From: Streptomyces hokutonensis
GTDB lineage: Bacteria > Actinomycetota > Actinomycetes > Streptomycetales > Streptomycetaceae
Assembly (NCBI RefSeq): GCF_000376565.1
Contig: NZ_BARG01000050.1
Location: 1-64,000, forward strand
DNA: 64,000 nucleotides
Direction: 5' to 3'
Shown here: positions 1 through 7,601 of the stretch, in pieces
How positions within the stretch are numbered: the first letter of the stretch is position 1
How the letters are laid out: every line of letters starts with the position of its first letter
Notes under the pieces: generated by a model
Told to the model about the DNA's origin: nothing
What the model saw: the letters and a program-made list of their open reading frames with translations, nothing else
The model's database searches: none
Made by a program: the position numbers and the translations under genes

Positions 1-5
1 CCCCC

Positions 6-1550
6 ATGCACCCGCACCCGACACACAACCTGGAGCCCCCATTGCCTTCTTCTCGTCCCGTCATCGCCATCGCAGGCCTAGGAATCGAATCCTCAACGTT
101 CTCCCCGGCCCGCACAGAAGCCCCCGCCTTCCACCCCCAACGCGGCCCCGAAGTCCTCACCCGCTACCCCTTCCTCGCCCCCGGCACCCCGCTCAGGGAA
201 GCCGCGGACTGGCAAGGCGCCCTCGTAGGCAAGGCCCTCCCCGGCGGCACGGTGACGTCCACCGCCTTCACCGTTCTCTCCGACGAACTCATCGCCAGAC
301 TCCGGGAGTTGGGCCCCCTGGACGGCCTCTGGTACGACATCCACGGCGCGATGACGGTCGAGGGCATGGAGGACGCCGAGGCCCAACTCCTCACCCGCAT
401 ACGGGAAACCATCGGCCCGGACACCCTCGTATCGACCTCGATGGACCTCCACGGCAACGTCTCCCGCGAACTGGTCCACGCCACCGACCTGATCACCTGC
501 TACCGCATGGCCCCGCACGAGGACGCCATGGACACCAAGGAACGCGCCGCCCGCAACCTGGTCGACCTCCTGAAGAGCGGCGCGCCCCGCCCGGTCAAGG
601 CCTGGATCCCGGTCCCCGTACTCCTCGCGGGCGAGCAGACCTCCACCCGTATCGAACCCGCGAAGAGCGTCTACGCGGCCGTAGAGGACGTAGAAGCGAA
701 GGAGGGCATCACGGACGCGGCGATCTGGGTCGGCTACGCCTGGGCCGACGAGCCCCGCAACCGCGCCGCGGTGGCCGTCACCGGCCAGTCCGCGCCCCAA
801 GTCGCCGCCGGAGCCGAACAGTTGGCGCGCAACTTCTGGGAGGCCCGGCACGACTTCGCATTCGTCGCGCCCACCGGCACCCTGACCGAGTGCCTGGACG
901 AGGCCCTCGCCTCCACCGCCCGCCCGTACTTCATCAGCGACACCGGCGACAACCCGACCGCCGGCGGCGCGGGCGACGTCACCTGGGGCCTCCAACAGGT
1001 CCTGGAGCGCCCGGAGTTCAAGAGCGACGACGGCCCTACGGTCATCTACGCCTCACTGCCCGGACCGGCCGCCGTGGACACGGCCGTCAAAGCCGGCGTC
1101 GGCGCCACCGTGACCGTCACGGCCGGCGCGGAGGTCGACGACCGTCACGCGCCCCCGCTGACCCTCACCGGTGTCGTGCACTCCGTCCGCCACGGCGACC
1201 GGGACGCCGAGACCGAAGTGGTGCTGCGGGTCGGCAGCGTGCACGTGATCCTGACCCGGCTGCGGAAGCCGTACCACCACGAACACGACTTCACCGACCT
1301 GGAGTTGGCGCCGCGCGCGGCCGATCTCGTGCTCGTGAAGATCGGCTATCTCGAACCCGAGCTGTTCGCCATGGCCGCCGACTGGAAGATGGCCCTCACC
1401 CCGGGCGGGGTCGACCAGGACCTGGTCCGGCTCGGGCATCACCGCATCCGGCGGCCGATGTTCCCCTTCGACCGGGACATGGCGGAGCCGGACCTCACGG
1501 CCCGGATCATCGCCTCCTCGGACGAACCGCTCAGCGGGGCGGACGAATGA
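6..1550 (+). CDS. M81 family metallopeptidase (MlrC-like)
   Basis: A 514-residue cytoplasmic protein with no signal peptide. The early ESSTFSP motif, the HGAM stretch near residue 117, SMDLHGN near 147 and YRMAPHEDAMDT near 167 are the pattern of the MlrC (microcystinase C)/DUF1485 family, whose conserved His and Asp bind a metal. Family members are described as peptidases of small or cyclic peptides, but most bacterial homologues are uncharacterised, so the substrate is unknown. Length fits the family. The ATG lies five bases inside the window edge, so no ribosome-binding site can be judged and a slightly different start is possible. The 3' end overlaps the convergent cvnD gene by 20 bp. Confidence 0.85.
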   Translation: MHPHPTHNLEPPLPSSRPVIAIAGLGIESSTFSPARTEAPAFHPQRGPEVLTRYPFLAPGTPLREAADWQGALVGKALPGGTVTSTAFTVLSDELIARLRELGPLDGLWYDIHGAMTVEGMEDAEAQLLTRIRETIGPDTLVSTSMDLHGNVSRELVHATDLITCYRMAPHEDAMDTKERAARNLVDLLKSGAPRPVKAWIPVPVLLAGEQTSTRIEPAKSVYAAVEDVEAKEGITDAAIWVGYAWADEPRNRAAVAVTGQSAPQVAAGAEQLARNFWEARHDFAFVAPTGTLTECLDEALASTARPYFISDTGDNPTAGGAGDVTWGLQQVLERPEFKSDDGPTVIYASLPGPAAVDTAVKAGVGATVTVTAGAEVDDRHAPPLTLTGVVHSVRHGDRDAETEVVLRVGSVHVILTRLRKPYHHEHDFTDLELAPRAADLVLVKIGYLEPELFAMAADWKMALTPGGVDQDLVRLGHHRIRRPMFPFDRDMAEPDLTARIIASSDEPLSGADE

Positions 1551-2148
1551 GCCTGCCGCCCCCGCCGTCCTCGATGGCCGCCTCGATCAACTGGTCCAGC
1601 AGCGCGATCAGTACGTTCCGGCACGAGTCGCGCTCGCGGGCGTCGCACAGCAGCACCCGGACGTGCTCCGGGAGGGCCAGCGCGTCGCGAACCGCCTCCG
1701 CCGGGTACGGGTGCTCGCCGTAGAAGCCGTTCACGCCCACCACGAACGGGATGCCCCGGCGCTCGAAGAAGTCGACGGCCGCGAAGCTGGACTTCGGGCG
1801 GCGCACGTCGATCAGGACCACCGCGCCGAGGGCGCCGAGCGCCAGGTCGTTCCACATGAACCAGAAGCGCTGCTGGCCGGGGGTGCCGAACAGATAGAGC
1901 ACCAGGTCCTGGCCTATGGTGATGCGGCCGAAGTCCAGGGCCACGGTGGTGGCCCGTTTCTCCTCGATGCCGTCGAGGTCGTCGACGGCGAGGCTCGCCG
2001 AGGTGAGTGGTTCCTCGGTGCGCAGCGGGGCGATCTCGCTCACCGAACCGACCATGGTGGTCTTGCCGACGCCGAAGCCCCCCGCGATCAGGATCTTGAC
2101 CGTCTCGGGCGGCGCGGGTGCCGGAGCGATGGTGTCAGAGCCGGCCAA
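1531..2148 (-). CDS. cvnD: Conservon GTP-binding protein CvnD
   Basis: A 205-residue Ras-like small GTPase of the conservon type. Visible elements are the P-loop GGFGVGKTT (about residues 23-31), the switch-II-like GTPGQQRFWF in place of DTAGQ, and VVGVNGF where NKxD would normally stand. These deviations are usual for CvnD. In conservons CvnD works with CvnA, CvnB and CvnC in a membrane-associated complex likened to a eukaryotic G-protein-coupled system. The start is a TTG preceded by a GAGGG-type site and lies 14 nt inside the end of cvnC, so translation is probably coupled. It is the last gene of the operon and converges on the M81 peptidase gene. Confidence 0.92.
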   Translation of the reverse strand: MAGSDTIAPAPAPPETVKILIAGGFGVGKTTMVGSVSEIAPLRTEEPLTSASLAVDDLDGIEEKRATTVALDFGRITIGQDLVLYLFGTPGQQRFWFMWNDLALGALGAVVLIDVRRPKSSFAAVDFFERRGIPFVVGVNGFYGEHPYPAEAVRDALALPEHVRVLLCDARERDSCRNVLIALLDQLIEAAIEDGGGGRLIRPPR

Positions 2149-2494
2149 GGCCCTCCCTCACTTTCTGCAGCAGGTCCATGTCCGGGCTGGTACGGGAGAC
2201 AGGGTGCGGCGGACGGGCCGTGATCAGGCCCGCCTCCAGCAGGTCGCAGAGCATGATCACTACCACGCTCACCGGAAGGTCGACAAGGGCCGCGACCTCC
2301 GCCACCGCCAGCGGCTCCGCGCACAGCCGCAGGATGCGGGACTGCTCCGGCTGCGGCCGGGGCGCCCGCGCGGGTGCCGGGTCGACCGCGGTGACCGTGG
2401 TGATGAGGGTGAAATCGGCGCGGCTGGGCCGGGTTCTGCCACCGGTCAGCGTGAACGGTCGTACCAGCCGTCCCGCCGCGTCGCCACCGCTCAC
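2135..2494 (-). CDS. cvnC: Conservon protein CvnC (DUF742)
   Basis: A 119-residue DUF742 protein. The first ~45 residues contain the VRPFTLTGGRTRPS segment typical of the family; the remainder is a winged-helix-like block (PEQSRILRLCAEPLAVAEVAALVDLPVSVVVIMLCDL) usual in CvnC. It has no membrane segment. It begins with GTG one base after the cvnB stop and overlaps cvnD, so all four conservon genes should be one transcript. Members are thought to bridge the sensor and the GTPase, but no enzymatic activity is known. Confidence 0.92.
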   Translation of the reverse strand: MSGGDAAGRLVRPFTLTGGRTRPSRADFTLITTVTAVDPAPARAPRPQPEQSRILRLCAEPLAVAEVAALVDLPVSVVVIMLCDLLEAGLITARPPHPVSRTSPDMDLLQKVREGLGRL

Positions 2495-2495
2495 C

Positions 2496-2927
2496 TCACT
2501 CGCCGGAGCCGGCCGCGGGGCCGACGTTGGCCCTCGGCGCGGCGCTGAGATGCTCGCCTATCTTCTTCACCAGCATGTTCATCTGGTAGGCCACGACCCC
2601 GACGTCCGCGCCCGGACCGGTCAGCACGACCAGGTGGGCGCCGGGGCCCGCCGAGGTGAGGATCAGATAGCTGTTCGCCATCTCGATCAGCGCCTGGCGC
2701 ACCGGACCGCCGCGGAAGTCCATGCTGACCCCCTTGCTGAGGCTCATCAGCCCGGACGCGGTGGCCGCGAGCCGCTCGGCGTCGTCGCGCAGGAACCCGG
2801 TGGACTTGCTGACGACGAGGCCGTCCTCGGACAGCACGACGGCCTGGTTCACCTCGGCCACCCGGTCCACGAGTCCGGTGAGCAACTGGTCGAGTTGGGT
2901 GTGCGTGGCGGGCACGGGACGTGTCAT
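2496..2927 (-). CDS. cvnB: Roadblock/LC7 protein CvnB
   Basis: A 143-residue roadblock/LC7-fold protein, the fold used by GTPase regulators such as MglB. Motifs include the initial LDQLLTGLVDRV helix, the AVVLSEDGLVVSKS strand pair and SYLILTSAGPGAHLVVL. In a conservon it is expected to bind the GTPase CvnD and act on its nucleotide cycle. I chose the ATG at 2927 because AAGGA stands six bases upstream; an ATG at 2942, overlapping the cvnA stop as ATGA, would add five residues and cannot be excluded. Confidence 0.92.
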   Translation of the reverse strand: MTRPVPATHTQLDQLLTGLVDRVAEVNQAVVLSEDGLVVSKSTGFLRDDAERLAATASGLMSLSKGVSMDFRGGPVRQALIEMANSYLILTSAGPGAHLVVLTGPGADVGVVAYQMNMLVKKIGEHLSAAPRANVGPAAGSGE

Positions 2928-2938
2928 GGCGGAGTCCT

Positions 2939-5302
2939 TCATGAGCGATCGGCGGGTGGGTTCGAGGAGGCGGCTGCTTCCTCCCGGTCGTACTGCGACG
3001 GCGCGTCGTCGTCGACGGAGTCTCGCGCCTGGAACGTGCCGCGCTGGAACCCGGCCAGCGAGGAAGCCGCACGTTCCGCGGTGAAGTCTTCCAGTTCTCC
3101 GTCCTCCTCGGCCGGTCCGGCCTCCTCCCGCAACTCACTGGCCAGACTGGTCTGCGGCACCCGCCGTGGCAACGGGGCGAGCCCGTCCAGATCGGCGGTC
3201 ATAGGCGGCTCGGCGGACCGCGCCGGGGGAATGGCGGGCAGCGCCCTGGGCGCGGGGCCCGGTGTCTCGGCCGCCTTCTCTGCCGCGGCGGCGACCCGCT
3301 CCACCGTGACGGCCTCGTCGGCGGCCTTCGCGGCGACCGGCGCCGGCTCGTCCAAGGGCTCGGGTACGACGATCTCGTGCGGGATCAGCACGATCGCGGT
3401 CGTGCCGCCGTACGGCGAGGAGCGCAGCGTCACCGCGATGCCGTGCCGGACGGCGAGCCGGGCGATCACGAACATGCCCAGCCGCAGGTCGTCGGCGAGG
3501 GCGACGACATCGAACTGCGGGGCCACCGCGAGCTGTTCGTTGAGCGAGGCGTAGTCCTCCTCCGACATGCCGAGCCCGCGGTCCTCGACCTCGATCACCA
3601 GACCCTTGGCGACCATCGCGGCCCGCACACCGACCGGGCTGGGCGCGGGGGAGTACACCGTCGCGTTGTCGATCAGCTCGGCCAGCAGGTGGATCACGTC
3701 GGCGACCGCGGGCGGCGCGAGACACACCTCCTCCTCGGTGTGCACCTCCACCCGCTGGTACTCGGCGACCTCACCGACGGCGCTGCGCAGGATGTCGATC
3801 AGTGCGACCGGCTCGGTCCAGCTGCGGCGCGGCTGCTCACCGCTGATGACGACGAGGTTCTCCTCGTAGCGGCGCAACTGGCTTGCCGTGGAGTCCAGTT
3901 CGTACAGGCCGCGCAGGACCTCGGGGTCGTCGTGCCGGCGCTCCAGCTGGTCGAGCTTGGTGAGCTGGAGGTTGACCAGGTTCTGGCTCTGCCGGGCGAT
4001 GCCGAGGATGACCTTCTGGAACCCCCGCCGGGTGTCGGCGAGTTCGACCGCGGTGTGCACGGCGGTGCGCTGCGCGGTGTTGAACGCCTGTGCCACCTGG
4101 CCGAGTTCGTCGCCGCCGTAGTCCAGCGGCGGGGTCGCCGACTCCACGTCGATCTTCTCGCCGCGGTTCAACCGGGCGACCACGTCCGGGAGCCGGTCCT
4201 CGGCGAGGCTCAGCGTGGCCATCTTCAGGCCGCGCAGCCGCCGGGACAGGGAGCGGGTGATCCGCCAGGACATGACGACGCACAGCAGCAGGGCGCCGAG
4301 TCCGCCCGCGCTCAGCGAGGCGGCGGTGACGAGCAGGTTGTGCGCCTTGTCGGAGCTGCGGTCCAGGAGTGCGGCCGTCTGCTGCCGGATCAACACCTCG
4401 TACTCGGCGGCGACTTGGGTCAGGGCCGCGTTCCACTGCTTCTGCTCGGCGGGCAGGACGATCCGGCCGGCCGAGCCGTCGTCCGGATCCGCCTTGCCCG
4501 CCGTACCGGCCCTGAGCACCGCGTCCTCCGTGGACTCCAGGGTGCTCCACTCGACGCTCTGCAGAATGTGCTCGATCCGCGTCTTGGTGGCGCCCTGGAA
4601 CCCGGTGGCGATCTGGTCCTCGACCAGCCAGCGCCGGGCGTGCACCAGCTCGGCGAACTGCTCCCACGACTCGTTGTCCAGATACCCGGAGTGCCAGGCC
4701 AGCGTCAGCTGCGCGTCCTCCTGGGAGACCAGCTCCGCGCCGTGCTCCAGCGCGACCAGCGGCTCCGCCTGCGAGGTGAGGTCGCCGTCGTCGACCTGGG
4801 ACAGCTGCTGGAACGCCTGGATCTGGTCGTCGATGATCGAGGTGTACTGGTCCAGCGCCTGCTGGGCGGTGATGTCGGTGGGCTTGTCCACCTGGCTGCG
4901 GTAGTACTCCAGGCTGTCCACCGACGCGACGACCGAGTACATCTGGTCCCTGATGCGGGTGGGCGCCTTCTTGATCGCGTCGGACTGGCCCACGAGTTGG
5001 GCCACCACTTTGTCCGTCGCCGCGCGCTGGGCCTTGAGCGCGGCCTGCGAGCCGTGCGGATCCGCCATCCACGCCGCCGAGAGACTGCGCTCCTTCTGGA
5101 GCGCGAGCGCGGCCTCGGTGCCCATGGCGCCGGTCGACCTGCTCAACTCCGTCTGCGAGCGCAGCCGTAGCCCCTCCGTGAACATCTGGGTCGTCGTCAG
5201 ACCCCACATGGCGGCCAGCGTGACGCTGGGGACCAGGGCGAGCAGGATCAGTGAAAGACGTATGGAACCGACGCGGCGCCGGGCACCTGTCCGTGGAGAC
5301 AT
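2939..5302 (-). CDS. cvnA: Nitrate/nitrite-sensing-type histidine kinase CvnA
   Basis: A 787-residue membrane sensor. One N-terminal membrane segment (about residues 13-35) is followed by a ~270-residue extracytoplasmic helical NIT-type domain, a second membrane segment near 335-355, a HAMP-like linker, a dimerisation region with LRRYEENLVVISG, and an ATPase domain (LIDNATVYSP N-box, VEDRGLGMS G1 box, GTTAIVLIP). A long acidic Pro/Ala-rich tail (about residues 620-787) follows. As in other conservon sensors no canonical phospho-acceptor His box is obvious, so signalling may not be classical phosphotransfer. It heads the conservon and lies 39 bp behind a substrate-binding lipoprotein gene on the same strand. 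Confidence 0.9.
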   Translation of the reverse strand: MSPRTGARRRVGSIRLSLILLALVPSVTLAAMWGLTTTQMFTEGLRLRSQTELSRSTGAMGTEAALALQKERSLSAAWMADPHGSQAALKAQRAATDKVVAQLVGQSDAIKKAPTRIRDQMYSVVASVDSLEYYRSQVDKPTDITAQQALDQYTSIIDDQIQAFQQLSQVDDGDLTSQAEPLVALEHGAELVSQEDAQLTLAWHSGYLDNESWEQFAELVHARRWLVEDQIATGFQGATKTRIEHILQSVEWSTLESTEDAVLRAGTAGKADPDDGSAGRIVLPAEQKQWNAALTQVAAEYEVLIRQQTAALLDRSSDKAHNLLVTAASLSAGGLGALLLCVVMSWRITRSLSRRLRGLKMATLSLAEDRLPDVVARLNRGEKIDVESATPPLDYGGDELGQVAQAFNTAQRTAVHTAVELADTRRGFQKVILGIARQSQNLVNLQLTKLDQLERRHDDPEVLRGLYELDSTASQLRRYEENLVVISGEQPRRSWTEPVALIDILRSAVGEVAEYQRVEVHTEEEVCLAPPAVADVIHLLAELIDNATVYSPAPSPVGVRAAMVAKGLVIEVEDRGLGMSEEDYASLNEQLAVAPQFDVVALADDLRLGMFVIARLAVRHGIAVTLRSSPYGGTTAIVLIPHEIVVPEPLDEPAPVAAKAADEAVTVERVAAAAEKAAETPGPAPRALPAIPPARSAEPPMTADLDGLAPLPRRVPQTSLASELREEAGPAEEDGELEDFTAERAASSLAGFQRGTFQARDSVDDDAPSQYDREEAAASSNPPADRS

Positions 5303-5341
5303 CGTGGTCGTCCTCGCTACATCCTCGTACGAAGTGTCCGG

Positions 5342-6361
5342 TCAGCGCGTTCCGTTGGCCGCGAACCTCGCGACCGCGCCGACGTTCGTCTTCGTCACGA
5401 ACGCCGGGCCGGTGAGCACGGGAGCCACCCCGCCGCCACTGATGTTGCCGTTGGTCTTGTACAGCCACAACGAGTCCACGGCCAGATAGCCCTGCAGATA
5501 CGGTTGTTGATCGACCGCGAACTGTACGTCCCCGCTCTGCACGGCCTTGACCAGGTCCTGGTTGAGGTCGAAGGTCGCGACCTTGGCCTTGCTGCCCGCC
5601 GCCTTCACGGACTTGACCGCGGACAGTGCGAAATCGGCGCCCAGCATGACCACTTCGTCGATGCTGGGGTCCTGCTTGAGCCGGTCCGTGACACCCGCGG
5701 ACACGGCGTTCATGTCGGTGCCGTCCACATAGAGCATGTCGGTCTCGCCGGTGAATGTCTTCTTCACGCCCGCGCAGCGCGCCTCCAGGGCGACATTGCC
5801 CCGCTCGTGGATCACGCACAGGGCGTGCTTGGCCCGGAGGGCGTCCAGTTTCTCGCCGACGGCGCGGCCCGCGACGCTCTCGTCCTGCCCGAAGAACTCC
5901 AGGACACCGTCCGACTGCCAGGAGTCGATACCGGAGTTGAGGCCGACCACGGGGATGTCCGAGGACTTGGCCTGGGCGATCGGCGCCTTCATCGCGTCCG
6001 GCTTGGCGAGCGTCAGCGCGATGCCGTCGACCCCGTCCCGGATCGCGTCCCGCACCAGCTCGGCCTGCCCGGTGGCGTCCGGGTCGCTCGTGTACGTCAG
6101 CGCGACGCCGTCCTTGGCGGCGGCGGCCTCGGCGCCCTTCTTCACCAGCACCCAGAAGGCGTCGCCCTTGCTCGCGTGGGTGACCATGGCGATCTTGAGG
6201 CGGCCGGTGCTCCCGGCACCGGCCGCGTCCGTGCCCGAGCCGGACCCGGAACCGCCGGTTCCGGAGCAGCCGGCGAGCAGCAGACAGACGGCGACGGCGC
6301 CGGTCAGCACCGTGCCGCGTATGCGACGGGAGGGGGCGTGAGGTGAGGGAGGAGTGGTCAT
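5342..6361 (-). CDS. Ribose/inositol-type substrate-binding lipoprotein next to the conservon
   Basis: A 339-residue secreted lipoprotein. The N-terminus has a hydrophobic stretch ending in the lipobox LLLAGCSG, followed by a Gly/Ser-rich linker and a periplasmic-binding type 1 domain of the sugar-binding (RbsB/IbpA) class: IAMVTHASKGDAFWVLVKKG, then DGIALTLAKP and PVVGLNSGID. Such proteins usually deliver a sugar or polyol to an ABC importer, but no permease or ATPase gene is adjacent. It lies directly upstream of cvnA on the same strand with a 39-bp gap, so it may present a ligand to the sensor instead. No clear ribosome-binding site precedes the ATG, so the exact start is uncertain. Confidence 0.85.
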   Translation of the reverse strand: MTTPPSPHAPSRRIRGTVLTGAVAVCLLLAGCSGTGGSGSGSGTDAAGAGSTGRLKIAMVTHASKGDAFWVLVKKGAEAAAAKDGVALTYTSDPDATGQAELVRDAIRDGVDGIALTLAKPDAMKAPIAQAKSSDIPVVGLNSGIDSWQSDGVLEFFGQDESVAGRAVGEKLDALRAKHALCVIHERGNVALEARCAGVKKTFTGETDMLYVDGTDMNAVSAGVTDRLKQDPSIDEVVMLGADFALSAVKSVKAAGSKAKVATFDLNQDLVKAVQSGDVQFAVDQQPYLQGYLAVDSLWLYKTNGNISGGGVAPVLTGPAFVTKTNVGAVARFAANGTR

Positions 6362-6650
6362 GGGGGGTGCGGCACCTCGCTGTGCGGCCGAGCTCGGGGA
6401 CGGGGAGAGTGCGCCCGGAGCCGTATGAGGTGCGCCGACCGGGTTACTCCCGCTGGGCCGGAGCCAATCGTGTGTGACCGCTGGTAGTCAAGTGAGCAGC
6501 GACCCGCAGTGAGTTGTTGCTGCCGCATTGTGATCATCTCGACGTCGTAAGGGGGTTGGGGAGGTTACGTACGGAGAGACGGTCGGTTACATCAACAACT
6601 CGGGCTGTCCGTGGGGGACTTCGCTGTTCCGAGCGAGGGGCGAGGGCAGG

Positions 6651-7106
6651 TCAGAGGTCGAACTCGTGCGGGGGCAGGTCCAGGGTGAAGCAGGCCTCGC
6701 GGACCACGGCCTGCTCGGTCTTGTCGAAGTCGCCGTCCGCGCCGCCGATCACGATGCCGATCTGGATCACGGCACGTGCCTCGGCGGGCTTCTTCTTCGC
6801 CTTGGCGATCTCCTGCAACACGCTGACCTTGCCGAAGGCGAAGTCGGCCGTCAGCTTGTCCAGGTTGGCGTCGAAACGGCGCTGGAGGTCCATCGCGTCG
6901 AAGTTCTGCAGCACCTCGTTGCTCGCGATGAGCTGGGCGACGCGCTGCCGCTCCGAGGGGTCGACGGTGCCGTCGGCGGCGGCCACGAGCGCGCACATCG
7001 CCATGCTCGCGTCGCGGAACGCCCCGCTCTTCAGGTCGTTCTTCTTCGCCACGAGCTGGGTCTGCATCGTCGACGCGGACTCCTTGAAACGGTCCCACAG
7101 GGCCAT
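6651..7106 (-). CDS. TerB family tellurite-resistance-type protein
   Basis: A 151-residue cytoplasmic helical protein. Two acidic loops, DGTVDPSE and DGDFDKTE, flank the helical bundle and match the metal-binding positions of TerB. TerB proteins belong to stress systems with TerD/TerC, which are not present here, so it may act in an unlinked complex. The open frame runs much further upstream, but only the part from the ATG at 7106 has TerB character. It diverges from the ArsR gene across a ~140-bp gap. Confidence 0.85.
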   Translation of the reverse strand: MALWDRFKESASTMQTQLVAKKNDLKSGAFRDASMAMCALVAAADGTVDPSERQRVAQLIASNEVLQNFDAMDLQRRFDANLDKLTADFAFGKVSVLQEIAKAKKKPAEARAVIQIGIVIGGADGDFDKTEQAVVREACFTLDLPPHEFDL

Positions 7107-7247
7107 GCGAACTCCATGCGTAGTAGTAGTGCGTATACAAATCCGTGGCTGCAGCACCGTGGAAACTCCCCGGACCGGGGAGAAGTTCCGGGCCCCTAGA
7201 CTGGGGCGGTTCGTACGAAAGCAACGGCGAGGACGGAGGCGACGACG

Positions 7248-7601
7248 GTGCAGACAGCCGGCCGCGGCTTCGAGGACCCGTCCGCCGACGTGCTCGCGGG
7301 CGCCGCCGCCGCTTTCGGACTCCTGGCCTCGCCCGCGCGGCTGCACATCGTGTGGGCGCTGGCCCAGGGCGAGAGCGATGTCACCGGGCTCGCCGAGCGG
7401 GTCGGCGGCGCGCTGCCCGCCGTCAGCCAGCACCTGACGAAACTGAAACTCGCCGGCCTGGTCCGCTCCCGCCGTGAGGGCCGCCGCCAGGTGTACTTCG
7501 TCGACGACCCGGACGTGGTCGACGTGGTCCGGCTCGCGGTCGCCCGCCTCACCGACCGCGCCGACCGCGACGTGCCCGCCCCCCGACTCCGTGGCCTCTG
7601 A
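7248..7601 (+). CDS. ArsR family winged-helix regulator
   Basis: A 117-residue ArsR/SmtB-type repressor. Helix-turn-helix features are LASPARLHIVWAL, GLAERVGGALPAVSQHLTKLKLAGLV and the wing RREGRRQVYFV. The classical ELCVC metal motif is absent and the protein has no cysteine, so any effector must bind another site, for example acidic/His residues in the C-terminal helix. It starts with GTG eight bases after GGAGG. Its last 11 bases overlap the start of the P-type ATPase gene, so the two are translated together and the regulator probably controls the transporter. Confidence 0.88.
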   Translation: MQTAGRGFEDPSADVLAGAAAAFGLLASPARLHIVWALAQGESDVTGLAERVGGALPAVSQHLTKLKLAGLVRSRREGRRQVYFVDDPDVVDVVRLAVARLTDRADRDVPAPRLRGL

